7,752 nt of DNA from Thermoplasmata archaeon (GTDB lineage Archaea; Thermoplasmatota; Thermoplasmata; Thermoplasmatales; Thermoplasmataceae), in the NCBI GenBank assembly GCA_021826835.1, contig JAKAYH010000096.1, forward strand, positions 1-7,752, given 5' to 3'. Below the pieces are notes generated by a model. That model saw only the letters and a program-made list of their open reading frames with translations. It did no database searches and had not been told where the DNA came from. Made by a program: the position numbers and the translations under genes. Of the stretch, positions 5,984-7,752 are shown piece by piece (the first letter of the stretch is position 1; every line of letters starts with the position of its first letter).

Positions 5984-6511
5984 ATGAAAATTTCAAAAAG
6001 AGATGGAAGCGGTCAACATATAAACTCATTCAAAGAGTTCATCCTGAAGAATAGAACAGTAATTGGTGTATTTCAGGGCTCCAGAGGCAAGAATCCTAGT
6101 CTTGATATAATTGTGAGATACAAGGAACCTGGTAAACAAATCAGGACACCAAAACACCTCCACTGGGCGATTGATCTCCTCATAAAGAAGGAACATGAAC
6201 CGAGGTTGACTAAGATGTTCGTTTGTTACCTTCTTTCTATGTGGGACAAGATAGCTCCGTTTCGGAGCAAAGCAGAACAGCAGAAATGCCAATTGAAATA
6301 CAGTGGAGATGAATATTTATCCATGTTCTATGAACTGAATAAATACGGTGAATATTCCGTGGAGTTCATAGCAAAAGTCATGGAGCTGATTATGATTCAA
6401 GAAAAAACAGGTCTTGCTACGGCATTTATGTTCAAAGGCGTTCTAGAGAGTATTTATAAAGACAAAGATATATTTTCCATCGTTGCATCAGCTGGGTTCA
6501 ATGGCAGATAA
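5984..6511 (+). CDS. Unrecognised 175-residue protein, candidate partner nuclease of the methyltransferase
   Basis: I do not recognise a named family. The N-terminal third holds a striking block: GVFQGSRGKNPSLDIIVRY (28-46), EPGKQIRTPKHLHWAIDLLI (48-67), then KKEHEPRLTK (68-77). This looks like a conserved core rich in K, R, H and D. The remainder is helical (FVCYLLSMWDKIAPF; EYSVEFIAKVMELIMIQEKTG) with no membrane segment or signal peptide. D41 and E48-P-G-K51 are the nearest thing to a nuclease motif but do not fit PD-(D/E)xK spacing. ATG 5984 is preferred to the upstream in-frame ATG 5933 because the latter would be translated through the tandem repeat and TATA box, and 5984 sits right for a leaderless mRNA. 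Its divergent placement next to an RHH regulator and a DpnA-like methyltransferase suggests a restriction-modification partner; an accessory or toxin role is possible. Confidence 0.7.
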   Translation: MKISKRDGSGQHINSFKEFILKNRTVIGVFQGSRGKNPSLDIIVRYKEPGKQIRTPKHLHWAIDLLIKKEHEPRLTKMFVCYLLSMWDKIAPFRSKAEQQKCQLKYSGDEYLSMFYELNKYGEYSVEFIAKVMELIMIQEKTGLATAFMFKGVLESIYKDKDIFSIVASAGFNGR

Positions 6512-6535
6512 AGTGGATATGTGCATATCGAAGAT

Positions 6536-6561
6536 AAAGAAATCTGTTTCTTTTTGTTCTT
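6536..6561 (+). terminator. Possible terminator of the 5984-6511 gene
   Basis: AAAGAAA (6536-6542) can pair with TTTCTTT (6547-6553) across a TCTG loop, and the T-rich tract continues to 6561. The stem is weak and A/T-only, but a T-tract shortly after a stop codon is the usual archaeal termination signal. Confidence 0.4.
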
Positions 6562-7314
6562 GGTGTTATGCCGATTTATCGAATCTCATAATAAGATAAT
6601 AGTGAAATGAAATCATAAAGTACTGATTTTATGGAACAGAATCTCATAGACTAAATTTGCATTTCTTCTTAGATGCTAAGGTACTTATGAAATCCAAGTG
6701 AGTCTCCAGTTCCTAATTTTATATAGAAGATCTGCATATTTTGGTTCGCGAAACTAAATTAGTATCTCTGTTTGTATTAAGCTCTTCTAGTAGTAGGTAT
6801 GCAGAATAGATGACATTGCAGAAAGGCAACTCATAATTGTTTCTTTTGACTGGTAAAGTGTAAAGGGCACAAATATGTTAGATAAACTAATTATCAACAA
6901 TATTGATGAGAAGACAACAATTAGGTATCATATATAACCAATGCATATTTAAACAAAACCTCGAGATACTCAAACGGGGCGGTGATTATTGCTTGATAAA
7001 TTTACCTGAGTTTGTCAATTTATTCTTAATTGATTGAGTATTTGGTATAAGATTCTTTTCTCTAATTTCGATGCGGGGTGTAAAATATATATTTGAGTGG
7101 GTTCATCTGTAACTTTCGTATCTAAGTCCACTTAAGACCAAGCTGTATATTACCTATATTCACAGCGCCCCCCTTCGGTTTGTTGTTCTTGATTTCACCG
7201 AGTGAATACACTTAAAGAAAAGACGTTCGTGAATCTAATTTCACTTTTCCATAGAGCTAGAATTCCGACATTTAAGGATTCATCAGGATTGCTGAAAAAT
7301 AGCATACGGAAAAG
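6562..7314. other. Long non-coding stretch, no supported gene
   Basis: All six frames are broken by stops at short intervals. A TATA-like AAAATATATATTT at 7082-7094 has no gene at a suitable distance. An inverted repeat TATTCAC/GTGAATA (7157-7163, 7202-7208), with an inner CGGT/ACCG and a C-run, could fold as RNA, but arms this short are expected by chance in 1.2 kb. I see no tRNA, CRISPR array or box C/D signature that I would defend. Confidence 0.4.
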
Positions 7315-7700
7315 ATGATCCGGGATTTGAATAAACTGATAAAACTAATACCGTATAACTTAGAGTATATTACGACAGAGATTGCAAGAAAGCATAAGCT
7401 GGCTAGAAATTTTTTGGTATCAAGCCTATACATTTTTTTAAAATGCTTAAGAATTAAAATTCCAAAGGCATGCTTTCCTCTAGCAGGTAGGCTGAATGCG
7501 AAATTTCCGTGCTTAAATATGGTGCCAGGGAGTAAGATAGTCAATAGATTTTTGGTAATTACAAAAAGCTGGTCAGGCAGCCGTTGAGTCCAGATCCACA
7601 GGTCTTGGGCAGAAACGTGACTCCCGCGTTAGCTGTTAGCGCTTTACTGAAGATTGCTGCACATCTAAAGGGAAATGGTTTTATATCAGCCATAATGTAG
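7315..7700 (+). pseudogene. Possible frameshifted gene of unknown function
   Basis: A 90-codon frame starts at ATG 7315 and ends at TGA 7585-7587. Its product (IRDLNKLIKLIPYNLEYITT, then EIARKHKLARNFLVSSLYIF) is basic and helical. A second frame, open from 7548 to TAG 7698-7700, encodes YKKLVRQPLSPDPQVLGRNV followed by TPALAVSALLKIAAHLKG. It overlaps the first in a more GC-rich patch, so the two could be halves of one gene split near 7560-7587. No Shine-Dalgarno site precedes 7315. A minus-strand frame of equal length covers 7272-7544 and lacks initiation signals too. I recognise no family; either an ancient remnant or chance frames. Confidence 0.25.
7679..7686 (+). promoter_or_regulatory. 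TATA box of a gene running off the right edge
   Basis: TTTTATAT, preceded by GGAAATGG (7671-7678), lies about 50 bases before ATG 7731. An RNA start near 7708 would leave a leader of about 23 bases carrying the GGTGA site. Confidence 0.35.
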
Positions 7701-7730
7701 TGTGAATTACCATCGTTTATTGGTGAATAT

Positions 7731-7752
7731 ATGGATCAAAAAAATGCTGGAA
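7731..7752 (+). CDS. First codons of a gene truncated by the window end
   Basis: ATG at 7731 opens the frame MDQKNAG before the sequence ends. GGTGA (7722-7726) is a Shine-Dalgarno form that pairs with the archaeal 16S 3' end and stands 4 bases upstream, and a TATA box is placed suitably. Only seven codons are visible, so the product is unknown and the call depends on these signals alone. Confidence 0.4.

Noticed and set aside
6026..6292. 88-codon minus-strand frame
   Set aside because: Antisense to the 175-residue gene, whose signals and composition are better.
7272..7544. 90-codon minus-strand frame with hydrophobic patches
   Set aside because: No Shine-Dalgarno site or TATA box; hydrophobicity is a usual by-product of antisense reading of a lysine-rich frame. 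Neither strand is certain here.
1..7752. CRISPR array, tRNA or rRNA genes
   Set aside because: No regularly spaced repeats and no convincing tRNA or rRNA signatures were found by eye on either strand.

Overview
The window is AT-rich, and its genes favour AGA/AGG and ATA codons. Several genes have a TATA-like box so close to the start codon that the mRNA would have little or no leader, and Shine-Dalgarno sites appear mainly at internal or coupled starts. With transposase remnants of archaeal look, this suggests an archaeon, possibly of the Thermoplasmata. The taxonomy is inference from style; no marker gene is present. The stretch reads as an accessory defence island: two defence modules separated and flanked by decayed mobile elements and non-coding DNA.

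Positions 1-148 hold the tail of an unrecognised gene. Positions 310-3193 hold the main system: a TIR-APAZ protein and a short, catalytically inactive prokaryotic Argonaute in overlapping frames. This is the two-gene architecture called SPARTA (short prokaryotic Argonaute with TIR-APAZ). By family knowledge, the heterodimer loads a guide RNA, recognises complementary single-stranded DNA, oligomerises, and its TIR domains destroy NAD+, so an invaded cell dies or stalls. The family residues one would look for are present: a TIR glutamate, the short-Ago MID/PIWI signatures, loss of PIWI catalytic residues, and an acidic tail on TIR-APAZ.

Positions 3194-4982 are a graveyard of insertion sequences. 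There is an IS21-type IstA N-terminus with a plausible element end, directly beside a frameshifted IS5-like transposase N-terminal half. A weaker trace may be the C-terminal end of a third DDE transposase.

Positions 4983-6511 hold a compact second module. A DpnA-like (M2.DpnII-like) adenine methyltransferase lies on the minus strand, translationally coupled by an ATGA overlap to an upstream ribbon-helix-helix (RHH) regulator. Facing away from them is an unrecognised 175-residue protein. A 10-bp tandem repeat sits between the divergent starts and is a good candidate operator. The layout resembles a controlled restriction-modification unit with RHH as controller and the unknown protein as candidate nuclease, which is an inference.

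Positions 6512-7752 contain little that can be supported: a possible broken gene (7315-7700) and the first codons of a gene that runs off the right edge (7731).
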